This document shows, piece after piece, positions 28,294-37,393 of a stretch of DNA of 64,000 nucleotides. A program made the position numbers and the translations under genes. Positions within the stretch are counted from its first letter, which is position 1; every line of letters begins with the position of its first letter. The notes beneath the pieces were generated by a model. That model was not told the DNA's origin. It was given only the letters and a program-made list of their open reading frames with translations, and searched no databases. The stretch lies in contig JAGRGY010000008.1 in the NCBI GenBank assembly GCA_020445255.1, forward strand, positions 58,461 through 122,460. Reading direction: 5' to 3'. Source of the stretch: Gammaproteobacteria bacterium (GTDB lineage Bacteria > Pseudomonadota > Gammaproteobacteria > Chromatiales > Chromatiaceae).

Positions 28294-29906
28294 CAAATAA
28301 TCCAGCGCCGTTCCGCGCCGCGGCTGCGCGGCTGCGGCTGCGGCTGGTAGGTAAGCTCCACCCGGGTGCCCTCGCCCATCTCGCTTTCGATGCGCAGGGT
28401 ACCACCCAGGCGACGCGCCCGCTCCTCCATGATCGACAGGCCGATGTGCTCGCCAGGCCGGCCACGCTTGGCGGCATCCTCGAAGCCGATTCCGTCATCC
28501 TCGACCAGCAGGCTGTAGATGCCATTGCCGCGACAGCTCAGCATCACGCGCACCGTGTGGGCCCGGGCATGCTTGCGGATATTGGCCAGGCACTCCTGCG
28601 CCACCCGCAGCATCTGCATCTCCTCGTTCGACGACAGGTGCGGTTCACGACATTCGTTCTGGAACAGCACGTGGATGCCGGTCTCGCGCCCGAACCGGTC
28701 GACAAGTTTCTCCAGTGCCGAGACCAGGCCGCGCTCGTCCACCGGCGCGCGAAAGCTGTTGAGCAATTCGCGCAGTTCGGTATGCGCCTCGTCGAGGCCG
28801 GCGCGCAGTCGCTGCACGTCCTTGCTGGCCGTGTCGCCGCCACTGCCCTGCTGCAGAAGATCCTCGAGCAGGCGCACCTGGAAGCGCAGACTGGCCAGCG
28901 TCTGCGCCAGTGAGTCATGCAGTTCATGCGCCAGCGTCGTGCGCTCCTCCATGATCGAAAGCCGACGCGCTTCGAAGTCGGAGCGCTGCTTGGCGACGGC
29001 CATGCCGAGATGACTGCCTACGGTCTGCAACAGCTCCATGATGTCCTCACGCCCGGAGATGCCGGGCTTGTGCACATGGACGGTGTACATACCGAGCAGT
29101 TCGTCGTGGTAGTCGAGCGGTACCGACACGGTCTCGATCTCGGAGTCGGCGAACATCACCCGCCGAAGCTGCTTGACGCAGAACATCGCCGGGTTGTCGC
29201 ACGCCACGTCACCCGGCGACAGCGCCTTGCCGCACAGGCACAGCGACAGCGGCAGCATCTCGCGCTCGCGCAGCACCTCGTTGTTGACACCGATGGAACC
29301 GACCACGCGCAGCGTACCGTCCGGTTGCTCCAGCCGCACCGTTGCCGCAACGCCGTTGACCATCTCCTTGAGCACGCGCAGGAAACGCAGCAACAGCTGC
29401 TCGAGATCCTGTGCCTGGTTGATGCTCGCCGCGACGTCGTACAGGATCTTCAGCGACGCGGTTTTCTGCGCCAGGCGCGTGGTGTGCCGTGACACACGCG
29501 CATCCATGTCTTCGTACAATTCACTGAGTTCCTCGTTCAAACTGTCGAGATCGCGGACCATGTGATCGAGGACACCGGTATCGCGCAGAGCCAGCGTCGC
29601 ACCCGGCTCTCCGGCACACACCCTCGACACCGAGTCCTCGAGTCGTGCCAGCGGCAAGACCAGCCGCGCCCGCAAGCCGTACAGCACGACCAGGAATGCC
29701 GCCAGCGCCGCCACCAGGCTCAGCAGCAGCACACGCTGCAACGCCGCCTGTTGACCATGGCCTCCAACCAGCGCTATGCCGACCGCCAGCGCAATCAGGA
29801 GCGCAAGCGCGAGCGTGGCCAGCGGTACGACCAGCCGCGTACCGGCGACGATGCGCCGGATGCGCTGTGCAACGGATGGGCGGTTTTCCTGTTGCTCGTC
29901 TTGCAT
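28293..29906 (-). CDS. narX: NarX-like sensor histidine kinase lacking a periplasmic domain
   Basis: A 537-residue HisKA_3 kinase. Two membrane helices (about 26-48 and 58-78) are joined by a loop of only about ten residues, so the roughly 115-residue nitrate-binding periplasmic domain of E. coli NarX is missing. A HAMP-like region and coiled coil follow, then a GAF-like domain (about 155-305) holding four cysteines, Cys223, 225, 236 and 243 (SLCLCGKALS, then VACDNPAMFC). The H-box is HELHDSLAQTLASL (His330) and the ATPase ends with DDGIGF. It is coupled to narL. NarX is named from the kinase domain and partner; the input signal may differ. Confidence 0.85.
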   Translation of the reverse strand: MQDEQQENRPSVAQRIRRIVAGTRLVVPLATLALALLIALAVGIALVGGHGQQAALQRVLLLSLVAALAAFLVVLYGLRARLVLPLARLEDSVSRVCAGEPGATLALRDTGVLDHMVRDLDSLNEELSELYEDMDARVSRHTTRLAQKTASLKILYDVAASINQAQDLEQLLLRFLRVLKEMVNGVAATVRLEQPDGTLRVVGSIGVNNEVLREREMLPLSLCLCGKALSPGDVACDNPAMFCVKQLRRVMFADSEIETVSVPLDYHDELLGMYTVHVHKPGISGREDIMELLQTVGSHLGMAVAKQRSDFEARRLSIMEERTTLAHELHDSLAQTLASLRFQVRLLEDLLQQGSGGDTASKDVQRLRAGLDEAHTELRELLNSFRAPVDERGLVSALEKLVDRFGRETGIHVLFQNECREPHLSSNEEMQMLRVAQECLANIRKHARAHTVRVMLSCRGNGIYSLLVEDDGIGFEDAAKRGRPGEHIGLSIMEERARRLGGTLRIESEMGEGTRVELTYQPQPQPRSRGAERRWII

Positions 29907-29935
29907 CGCTGGATACCGTGCCGGCCGGAGTGGAC

Positions 29936-31108
29936 CTACGTTAGCAAATCAGCGGCACGCAGGGCGTCGGAGATCGCCGCGCGCCGCGCCGCGGCCAGGC
30001 GTGTGCCGAGCTCGGCGCCGCTGACACCACCCGCACGCAACGCGTCCACCGAGACCCCTCGCACCGCCTGCAGCGCCAGTGGCAACATCTGGCGCAGCCC
30101 GGAATGTGGGTATTGCGCGTCGGCCACCACGGCGGCCGCATCGAATGCCGCACGATCGTCGAGCCCGCGCCACAGCCGCACCAGTTCGAACAGGGCGTCG
30201 ACATCGGCCCGTGCGGCACGTTCGACCAGTGTTCTCGCGATAGCGGTGCGGCGCAAAAGCTGCGCCGTTTCCCGGTCACTGCGCAATTCGGCGGCGAGCC
30301 GGTCCGCGGACGCTGCATCGTCGACACAACAGGCAAAGGTGGCGGCAATCCGCAGGCGCGGATCGGTGGTGACCGAGGCCACATGGCGCAGCGCCGCCAG
30401 CGCGTGCGGCAGTTCGCGCGCGTGCGGTGGGGACGCCGGGCCCAGGGCATCGGCCAGGCCCGGCAGCAGAGGCGCCAGGGCGCCGCACGCATGCAGCACT
30501 TCGAAAAACCGCCACGGCTGTGTGGTCGCCATCGCCTTGACCATCTCGCGCCACACGCGCTCCGCGGTCAGATGCACCATGTCGCCGCGCTCCACCATCG
30601 CCTTGACCAGCCTGTGCGTCGCATGCGCGACGCGGAACCCGAACGCACCGAGCTTGGCGGCGAAGCGTGCCAGCCGCAGCACGCGCACCGGATCCTCGTC
30701 GAACGCTGGCGAGACATGCCGCAGCAGCCCGTCGTCGAGATCGCGGCGACCGTCGAACGGGTCGATGAGCGTACCGTCGGCGGACAGGGCCATCGCATTG
30801 ACGGTCAGGTCACGCCGCCTGAGATCCTCGTCGAGCGTGACGTCGGGACCCGTATGGACGTCAAAACCCCGATACCCCTCACCCCGCTTGGTCTCGCGCC
30901 GGGCCAGCGCGTATTCGTCGCCGGTCTGCGGGTCGCGGAACACCGGAAACTCGCGATCGACTGCCTCGTATCCGCGTGCCAGCAGGTGCCCGGCCGTTGC
31001 ACCGACGACCACCCAATCGCGCTCGTGCACCGGGATGCCCAGAAGGCCATCACGCACGGCGCCGCCCACCAGATAGATCCGCACAGTCGCTGGCGTGGCG
31101 GTGCTCAT
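29936..31108 (-). CDS. cca: CCA-adding tRNA nucleotidyltransferase
   Basis: A 390-residue class II nucleotidyltransferase that builds or repairs the CCA end of tRNAs. IYLVGGAVRDGLLG, ERDWVVVGA and the DEDLRRRDLTVNAMA signature are all present. The C-terminal region, where E. coli Cca carries an HD phosphohydrolase domain, keeps no clear HD motif (FACCVDDAASADRL occurs instead), so the phosphatase activities are probably absent. ATG 31108 overlaps the stop of the upstream ABC exporter as ATGA; the longer frame is spurious. NarX begins 29 bases downstream. Confidence 0.93.
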   Translation of the reverse strand: MSTATPATVRIYLVGGAVRDGLLGIPVHERDWVVVGATAGHLLARGYEAVDREFPVFRDPQTGDEYALARRETKRGEGYRGFDVHTGPDVTLDEDLRRRDLTVNAMALSADGTLIDPFDGRRDLDDGLLRHVSPAFDEDPVRVLRLARFAAKLGAFGFRVAHATHRLVKAMVERGDMVHLTAERVWREMVKAMATTQPWRFFEVLHACGALAPLLPGLADALGPASPPHARELPHALAALRHVASVTTDPRLRIAATFACCVDDAASADRLAAELRSDRETAQLLRRTAIARTLVERAARADVDALFELVRLWRGLDDRAAFDAAAVVADAQYPHSGLRQMLPLALQAVRGVSVDALRAGGVSGAELGTRLAAARRAAISDALRAADLLT

Positions 31109-32937
31109 GCCAGCTGCGGCTCCGAGTCGGCGGGCGTCTGGTGTTCGCGCTCCTTGCGTTGCAGCTCCCACATCTCACGGTACAGGCCGTCACCGGCCAA
31201 CAGCTGCGCATGCGTTCCCTGCTCGACGACGCTGCCCGCCGCCATGACGAGGATGCGATCGGCATCGACAACGGTAGACAGTCGATGTGCGATGACCAGC
31301 GTCGTGTGCCGAGCCGCGACCTCAGCCAGAGTCTCCTGGATCGCCTGTTCGGTACGGCTGTCAAGCGACGACGTGGCCTCATCGAAGATCAGGATGCGTG
31401 GATCCTTGAGAATTGCGCGCGCAATCGCGACGCGCTGCTTCTCGCCTCCGGAGAGCTTCAGTCCGCGCTCGCCGACTCGGGTGTTCCAGCCGTCCGGCAG
31501 CGACTCGATGAATTCCCGGATATGCGCCATCGCCGCGGCGCGTCCGATTTCGGCGTCACCCGCGCCGGGTCGGCCGTAGGCGATGTTGTAGCGGATCGTG
31601 TCATTGAACAACACGGTATCCTGCGGCACGATGCCGACCGCCGCGCGCAGGCTGTCCTGAGTCACGTCGCGGATGTCCTGGCCGTCGATCGTGATGCGCC
31701 CGGCATCGACATCGTAGAAGCGGTAGATCAGGCGCGCCAGCGTCGACTTGCCGGCGCCGCTGTGGCCCACTACCGCAACCTTGCTCCCGGCCGGTACGTC
31801 GATGTCCAGACCGTGCAGTATGCGGCGTTCTGGCTGATAGCCGAACACAACCTGTTCGAACCGGATGCTGCCGGCATCAACATGCAACGGCTGCGCACGC
31901 GGCCGGTCGGTGATCTCCGGTTTGCGCTCGAGCAGCTTGAAGATCAGGTCCATGTCGGCCAGCGAGTACTTGATCTGGCGGTACACGATGCCGAGAAAGC
32001 CGAGTGGAATGAACAGCTGCAGCAGGAAGGCGTTCAGCAGCACCAGGTCGCCGATGCTGATCTCACCGTTCGATACACCGCGGATCGCGAGGTACATGAC
32101 CAGTGTCACGCCGAGTGCGATTACCGCACCCTGGCCGAAGTTCAGCAGCGACATCGAGGTCTGACTCTTCACCGCCCACTGTTCCCAGTCGGCCAGCGTG
32201 CCGTCGTAGCGCTCGAGCTCCATGCGCTCGTTACCGAAGTACTTGACCGTTTCGTAATTGATCAGGCTGTCGAATGCCTGTGTGTTGGCCTCGGAATCGA
32301 GCCGGTTCATGTAGTGACGGAAATCCATTCGCCATTCGGTAATCAGGAAGGTCACCAGCGCGTATACGGCGACCGAGCCGAACATCGCCAGGGCGAACAC
32401 CGGCGCATAGTCGCGCAGCAGCACGAATGCGACCAGGCCAAATTCGACCACGATCGGCAGGATGCTGAACGCCATGTAGTTGAGGATCTGGCTGACCGAA
32501 CGCGTGCCACGTTCGAGGTCACGGCTGACGGCACCGGTCTTGCGGTCGAGGTGGAAGCGCAGCGACAACCTGTGCAGGTGTTCGAGCACGCGCGTCGACA
32601 GTCGCCGCATCGCCCGATAGCGCACCTTGGCGAACACCACGTCGCGCAGCTCGTTGAACAGCGACGAACCCAGTTTCAACACGCCGTACGCGCCCAGCAG
32701 CGCCAGCGGTGTGGCCGCGGCCAGTGCGACCGGGTCGGTGCCAACACGCTGAAAATGATCGACGATTTCCTTGAGCACGATCGGCACGCCGACGTTGGCG
32801 ATCTTCGACAACACCAGGCAGGCCAGCGCGAACAGTGCGCGCCCGCGGAACTCCCACAGGAAGGGCAGCATGCTCTTCAGGTTGTACCAATCCCGGCGAT
32901 CCTTGTGGACTTGGCCCCCGCCGCCACCGTGCATCAT
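31105..32937 (-). CDS. ABC exporter, Atm1/HMT type (permease fused to ATPase)
   Basis: A 610-residue half-transporter. The N-terminal ABC membrane domain (six helices, about 30-310) contains RFHLDRKTGAVSRDLERGT and FGNERMELERYDG, hallmarks of the Atm1/heavy-metal-tolerance group that exports glutathione-linked sulfur or metal compounds. The ATPase has Walker A GHSGAGKST, signature LSGGEKQR and Walker B ILIFDEATSSLD. ATGs at 32937 and 32934 are both possible; the longer frame upstream overlaps the divergent S24-like gene. It overlaps cca by ATGA. An inner-membrane dimer is expected. Confidence 0.9.
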   Translation of the reverse strand: MMHGGGGGQVHKDRRDWYNLKSMLPFLWEFRGRALFALACLVLSKIANVGVPIVLKEIVDHFQRVGTDPVALAAATPLALLGAYGVLKLGSSLFNELRDVVFAKVRYRAMRRLSTRVLEHLHRLSLRFHLDRKTGAVSRDLERGTRSVSQILNYMAFSILPIVVEFGLVAFVLLRDYAPVFALAMFGSVAVYALVTFLITEWRMDFRHYMNRLDSEANTQAFDSLINYETVKYFGNERMELERYDGTLADWEQWAVKSQTSMSLLNFGQGAVIALGVTLVMYLAIRGVSNGEISIGDLVLLNAFLLQLFIPLGFLGIVYRQIKYSLADMDLIFKLLERKPEITDRPRAQPLHVDAGSIRFEQVVFGYQPERRILHGLDIDVPAGSKVAVVGHSGAGKSTLARLIYRFYDVDAGRITIDGQDIRDVTQDSLRAAVGIVPQDTVLFNDTIRYNIAYGRPGAGDAEIGRAAAMAHIREFIESLPDGWNTRVGERGLKLSGGEKQRVAIARAILKDPRILIFDEATSSLDSRTEQAIQETLAEVAARHTTLVIAHRLSTVVDADRILVMAAGSVVEQGTHAQLLAGDGLYREMWELQRKEREHQTPADSEPQLA

Positions 32938-33006
32938 GATAGAATTTCCAACAATTTCAGCCAGTTCCCAAACCGGGAGAGCGGCAAGCTTACCAGAGTA
33001 GCGAAA

Positions 33007-33369
33007 ATGCAAAAGCCTCCAATCAACGACCCTTTGGGCAGCTGCAGCCAACATGAGCCGTTCGCGCTGCAGGTGATCGGCAACAGCATGGAGCCGGAGT
33101 TTCCGGACGAATGCATCGTCGTCATCGAGCCGTCCGACTGGTGCCAGCACGGGATGTACATCATGGCACTGGTCGAGGGGGTACGCTGGTTCCGCCAATA
33201 CCTCAAGGACGACCAGTGCGAACGCCTGGTCGCGCTCAACGACATCTACCCGCCGATCGAGCTCCACGGCCTGGAGTGGAAGGTCGAGGGCATCGTCATG
33301 CAGCGCAATCTGCGTCGGCACCAGACCGCGTCGGGGCGGCGCGAGGTCAAGCACTACAAGTACGGGTGA
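33007..33369 (+). CDS. Stand-alone S24 (LexA/UmuD-like) domain protein, probably inactive
   Basis: A 120-residue protein consisting only of an S24-type domain. The nucleophile segment is QVIGNSMEPEF (Ser27), typical of LexA and phage repressors. There is no N-terminal DNA-binding domain and no Ala-Gly cleavage site. The strand that normally carries the catalytic Lys reads VRWFRQYLKDD, with aromatic residues where VKRL is expected, so proteolysis is doubtful. It is divergent from the ABC exporter (69 bases between starts). The ATG at 33007 is the first good start; the much longer frame upstream is antisense to the exporter. Confidence 0.75.
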   Translation: MQKPPINDPLGSCSQHEPFALQVIGNSMEPEFPDECIVVIEPSDWCQHGMYIMALVEGVRWFRQYLKDDQCERLVALNDIYPPIELHGLEWKVEGIVMQRNLRRHQTASGRREVKHYKYG

Positions 33370-33479
33370 TCGCTCGTTTTGCCGTCTGCGAACGGGGTTC
33401 TCCAAACCGGGACCGGCTTCATTCACCGGCGGCTTCGTGCGAGCATTGCAAAGTCGTCGTTTCAGCAGGAGATCCTGGC

Positions 33480-34019
33480 ATGTTTGCGCGCATGATTGTT
33501 TCGTCCGTACTTCCCGCAACACTGCTGTGTGCGGGAATTGCAAGCGCCGCCGACCTGAACGCGGTCACTGCCGACGGCCGCAAGGTAGTGCTGCACGAAG
33601 ACGGCAGCTGGGCGTTCGCTGATGACGCGCAGACCGGCGAGCCGCTCGCCACGCTGACGCTGGAGAACAGGGAAGACATCGCCCACGGTTGCCGTCTCGG
33701 GTTGCGCCTGCACAACGCATTGGCGGCACAGGTGCGCACCCTGGTGCTGCGATTCACCGCCTACAAGGCCGAACAGGTGCCGTTCGACACTGTGAGCCGT
33801 GGTTACTCGTACGTGAAGCCGACCACGTCCCAGTACCAGGAGATCACCTTCCGCGGCATCACCTGCGGCGAAGTCCTGTCGGTCGAGGTCAGCGCCGCGC
33901 GCAATTGCCATGTCGGTGACCTGACCAAATATTCCGCCTCCGAGCAGCGCTGCCTCGAGCTGATCGACGTCGTTCCCAGCGACCTGTTACCGATCGCAAA
34001 GCTTGCTGCCGATTCATAG
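33480..34019 (+). CDS. Secreted protein with DUF3157-like N-terminus
   Basis: A 179-residue protein with a signal peptide (MFARMIVSSVLPATLLCAGI, cleavage after ASAA), then the short motif VTADGRKVVLHEDGSWAFAD seen at the N-terminus of several periplasmic proteins. A beta-rich domain with four cysteines follows (HGCRLG, ITCGEV, RNCHVG, QRCLEL), suggesting two disulfides in the periplasm. A ribosome binding site, aggag, precedes the ATG at 33480. It stands alone after the S24-like gene. Function unknown. Confidence 0.75.
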   Translation: MFARMIVSSVLPATLLCAGIASAADLNAVTADGRKVVLHEDGSWAFADDAQTGEPLATLTLENREDIAHGCRLGLRLHNALAAQVRTLVLRFTAYKAEQVPFDTVSRGYSYVKPTTSQYQEITFRGITCGEVLSVEVSAARNCHVGDLTKYSASEQRCLELIDVVPSDLLPIAKLAADS

Positions 34020-34945
34020 CGGGCTACCGCGGTGCATTCGCGAAACCCCGTCAGCATGCCCTGACGACAGCCGCATCCGATGCGTGTGCGCCTCTCACGC
34101 GTCGTGTACGGGTTCGGCACGCGAAACACGTCAACCACCTTTCGCTGATGGAAACCCCGGCGCACCCACGGCCACGTTGACGCCGAGATCGTAAGCGTGT
34201 TGCCTGCCGAACCAGGCCGTTGTGGGCACAACGGCCAGCCCCGTCGTGAAACCACCCCAGGACAGGGTGCACGAGACCGACTGCCGTCGAAAGAACCGGC
34301 CAATGACCAGCGCCAGACCAACGGTGATGGCTGCACCGGGCTGGCCGAGTTCTTCGAGTCCTTCCAGGCTGTGGAACGCAACGCCTGCATCGACCGCCTC
34401 GTCCAACGCGATGTCGCCAAACACACTGCAGCGGCCCGGGCCCCGACCGCAGCAAGCACGATCAGCACGAACGACCCGCTGGAGAGGCAGCTCCGGTCGT
34501 ACAGGCTATCTCCGGAGGAAAACGCAACGCGCTGTCAGAGCAGGGCCAAACGCCGCAACGCCAGTGGGAAATGCACCCGCATCGGGTGGATGTGTGCCAG
34601 GTCCATCAACATTCACCCCCGAAACGAAGAATGCCGGGGGGGAGCCGTGTCGGCATCCCGTACGCTGATGGAAAGTCTACGCATGGACGGAGGAACCGTT
34701 CGTTGCGATTCTGTAATGATTCGTGTGCCAAAACATGTTGAGGACGTCGCGATCCACGTACCTATTGCGAGCCGGCATCTCGTCGGTGGCCACGAAAGGA
34801 ATTGATGCGCGATTTCCGAGACCGCCGTCACCGAGCGCACTGGCGTTCGTGCGAGTGGTTGCGCCGGCACGACGCCAGACCGTGAATTTTCTCTGCTTGA
34901 AGCTGTCCGATACGTACAGTGACGACCGATATACCGGGGGGCATT
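34020..34945. other. 926-base region without a confident gene
   Basis: No frame here has a convincing start, composition and family. On the minus strand a signal-peptide-like segment (LIVLAAVGARAAA, near 34468) and a membrane-protein-like frame (34424-34131) lie in different frames and may be remains of one gene. The rest (34470-34900) has lower third-position bias than its surroundings. ggggg just before 34946 is the ribosome binding site of the next gene. Confidence 0.4.
34131..34471 (-). pseudogene. Possible decayed small membrane-protein gene
   Basis: On the minus strand, a GTG at 34471 opens a signal-peptide-like stretch, LIVLAAVGARAAA, which then runs into an Arg-rich frame. One frame over, MFGDIALDEAVDAGVAFHSL starts at 34424 and continues as a hydrophobic helix (GAAITVGLALVIGRFF) to a stop at 34131. 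A single indel near 34425-34435 would join them. No family is recognised, so it could also be an intact 97-residue protein or chance. Confidence 0.25.
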
Positions 34946-35656
34946 GTGTTAGACCGTTCTGTTGTTCGCGTGCTGTGTTTCGCGTTGTTCGCGGCCACGC
35001 TGTCCGCGGTTTCGGCTTCGCCGGACCAAGCGGAACCGCCCGCCACCCTCGACGACGCCAGCGCACAGCCCGGCGCCTATTGCCCAGGCCAGGCATCGAC
35101 ATACCTGACTCTCGAGGAACTGACTGTCGCGCTCAACGCCGTCACCCGGGCCAGAGAAAACCTGTTCGTCCTCGACGACGCGGCAACCGCCGACTTGCTG
35201 CTGGTGCAGGCGGATACCGCCCTCGCTCTTGCGGTCGGTCGCGGATCTGGCGCGCGCGTCGCAAACCTGATCGACGCGGCGCTGGCCGCCAAGCAGGACG
35301 GACATCCGAAGTCGGCACTTGCGTGGATTCCCCTAATCAGACATGCAGTGGCGGAACTGCCGGACGATGCGGCGCGCAGGACCGCCGATGCGCTCGTCCT
35401 GCGGGCAGAGGACATGCTCCAGGGATCAGCGGAGGGCGACGAGGTCGAGACCCTCGTCAAGGCACGGCAGATGCTTCGATGCGATCCCCTGCACATTCCG
35501 CTTCGGCAGTCCATGGCGCATGTGGAACGGTTGCACCGGTCGCTCGGACAAGGCTCGAAACCCTCTGCCGAGGACTTCTCCGCACTGATCGACAGCCTGA
35601 TTGAGGCCCAGAGCTATGGCCTGAATCATCTCGCAGAACTGCAGCGACGCGGGTGA
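34946..35656 (+). CDS. Secreted hypothetical protein, helical
   Basis: A 236-residue protein. A GTG start at 34946, preceded by a G6 tract as ribosome binding site, gives a compact signal peptide (LDRSVVRVLCFALFAATLSA, cleavage near SAS); a GTG at 34919 is less likely. The mature part is mostly alpha-helical, with TPR-like spacing in ALAVGRGSGARVANLIDAAL and two cysteines (AYCPGQ and LRCDPL). No known domain is recognised. Base composition matches the genome. Function unknown. Confidence 0.6.
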   Translation: MLDRSVVRVLCFALFAATLSAVSASPDQAEPPATLDDASAQPGAYCPGQASTYLTLEELTVALNAVTRARENLFVLDDAATADLLLVQADTALALAVGRGSGARVANLIDAALAAKQDGHPKSALAWIPLIRHAVAELPDDAARRTADALVLRAEDMLQGSAEGDEVETLVKARQMLRCDPLHIPLRQSMAHVERLHRSLGQGSKPSAEDFSALIDSLIEAQSYGLNHLAELQRRG

Positions 35657-36088
35657 AGCCAGCAGCGCTGGCATACGGGTCATGGCTGGGGGCAGCAAGG
35701 TGGAAAGGCAGGCCATCTTGTCGGCGCGTTCAGCGACGGTACCGAGCCGTGTTCCCGCGCTGTCGCGACGAACGCATCCCCCAAATCGTACGGCACAATC
35801 GCATGGACTCGATGCGTACGTACGTGTCCAAACCGTTGGCCGGAAAGCGCTGGCCGATTCTACACATGCATCAGCGGGCGCACGCCACATCACATCGGGC
35901 TGGGCAGCTTCGTTCTTGCACCCGATTCAGAATTTCGTCGGCCCGTTTCGATGAGGATGCCAAATCCGGGGTGGCGATGCCTCGTTGCCCAAGATGATCT
36001 CGCGACCTGAGCCATCGAGGTGGAGGATCGTCGCCAATCCACAGACACGTTGCTTTCTCGCGCCGCTGCAACCGCGTAGGATGCACGC
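35657..36088. other. 432-base region without a credible gene
   Basis: Frames on both strands are short, Arg- or Ser-rich, and have no ribosome binding site; those overlapping the ends are antisense to the flanking genes. I see no strong promoter, hairpin or repeat, except aggatgcacgcgtg just before the GTG start of the next gene, where AGGA is a plausible ribosome binding site. Confidence 0.4.
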
Positions 36089-37393
36089 GTGATTAACGCC
36101 GCGGCCGCAAGGGCCTTGTCCCAACTCAGGATCGGATGCATGGCACTCGTATCGCTGCTGCTTGCAGCGACCGCGCATGCAGCAGGACCGTCGAACCTGG
36201 TACTTCCGAAACACCGACTGCAGGCCGACGAACTGGCCGTTATCGTCAACGATGCCGATCCGCTCAGCGTGCAGATTGGCAACTACTATCTGCAGGCCCG
36301 CCACATTCCGCCCCAAAACCTGTTGCATGTGCGCTTCGATCCCGGCCGCTCCAACATGCCGGCGAGCGAGTTCACGCCGCTGCGGGCGGCCGTCGTCCGC
36401 GATACGCCGGCGCACATCCAGGCCTATGCAATCACGTGGATTGCGCCGTACCGGGTCGATTGCATGTCGTTCACGTCGGCGTTGACTTTCGGCTTCGACC
36501 GCGGCTGGTGTTCCAGCAAGCGCTGTGCACCGACGCAGCACAGCCCCTACTACAAATACGTCGGATCAACGCCGATGACCAGCCTGGGCATCCGTCCCAG
36601 CATCGCCGTCGCGGCTACCAGTTTTGACGATGCACGCGCATTGATTGATCGCGGCATCGCCGCCGACGGCACCTCGCCCCCGGGCACCGCCTATCTCGTC
36701 AGCACCACCGACAGGGCGCGCAATGTACGAGCGGCAGGGTATCCGGCGATAGAGAACCTTCTGCAAGCCCGGATCAAAGTCGAGCGCGTCGCCACCAATG
36801 CGCTGCGCGACCGCGATGATGTCCTTTTCTATTTCACCGGCGTTAAACAGGTGGCAGGACTCGAAACCCTCGGATTCGTCCCCGGGGCGATCGCCGACCA
36901 TCTCACGTCGACCGGTGGACAGCTGAGTGACAGCCGGCAGATGAGCGCGCTGCGCTGGCTTCAGGCCGGTGCCACCGGCAGCTACGGCACCGTGGTCGAG
37001 CCCTGCAACCTGGTCGGCAAGTTTCCCAATCCGGGTAAGTTGATCGATATGTACACCCGTGGGCGCACACTGATCGAGGCCTACTGGCGGAGCGTCCAGC
37101 AGCCTGGCGAAGGGATCTTCATCGGCGAACCGCTGGCCGCTCCGTTCGACGTGCTGCAGGTAACGATGAAAGATGGCTGGCTACACCTGTCCACGCCGGT
37201 CCTGTTGCCCGGCCGGTACACCTTGCAACATGCCGAATCGGCGGATGGGCCGTGGCATCAGGTGGCGCGGTTCGACGTGGACTGGCAGGCGAACGATTTC
37301 ATGCTGCCGCATGCCGGCGCCGGCGACTACCGGATCCAGCGGGCGAAGCGGGAACCACCGTCCGGGGAGGACGGGGAATCAGCCGGCCCTTAA
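36089..37393 (+). CDS. TIGR03790 family secreted protein
   Basis: A 434-residue protein with a signal peptide (hydrophobic GCMALVSLLLAATAHA) and, in the mature part, ELAVIVNDADPLSVQIGNYY, IQAYAITWIAPYRVDCMSF and GATGSYGTVVEPCN, which match the TIGR03790 family found in scattered proteobacteria and other phyla. The family's function is unknown. GTG 36089 was taken as the start because AGGA lies seven bases upstream; an ATG at 36140 would still leave a hydrophobic signal. Its TAA overlaps the TAA of the convergent MaoC-like gene in the palindrome TTAA. Confidence 0.82.
   Translation: MINAAAARALSQLRIGCMALVSLLLAATAHAAGPSNLVLPKHRLQADELAVIVNDADPLSVQIGNYYLQARHIPPQNLLHVRFDPGRSNMPASEFTPLRAAVVRDTPAHIQAYAITWIAPYRVDCMSFTSALTFGFDRGWCSSKRCAPTQHSPYYKYVGSTPMTSLGIRPSIAVAATSFDDARALIDRGIAADGTSPPGTAYLVSTTDRARNVRAAGYPAIENLLQARIKVERVATNALRDRDDVLFYFTGVKQVAGLETLGFVPGAIADHLTSTGGQLSDSRQMSALRWLQAGATGSYGTVVEPCNLVGKFPNPGKLIDMYTRGRTLIEAYWRSVQQPGEGIFIGEPLAAPFDVLQVTMKDGWLHLSTPVLLPGRYTLQHAESADGPWHQVARFDVDWQANDFMLPHAGAGDYRIQRAKREPPSGEDGESAGP

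Noticed and set aside
30976..33006. Long plus-strand frame running into the S24-like gene
   Set aside because: Antisense to the ABC exporter; only the last 120 codons, from ATG 33007, form a recognisable domain.
34131..34424. PAP2-type phosphatase fragment
   Set aside because: The frame has a hydrophobic helix but none of the PAP2 motifs; kept only as a low-confidence decayed gene.
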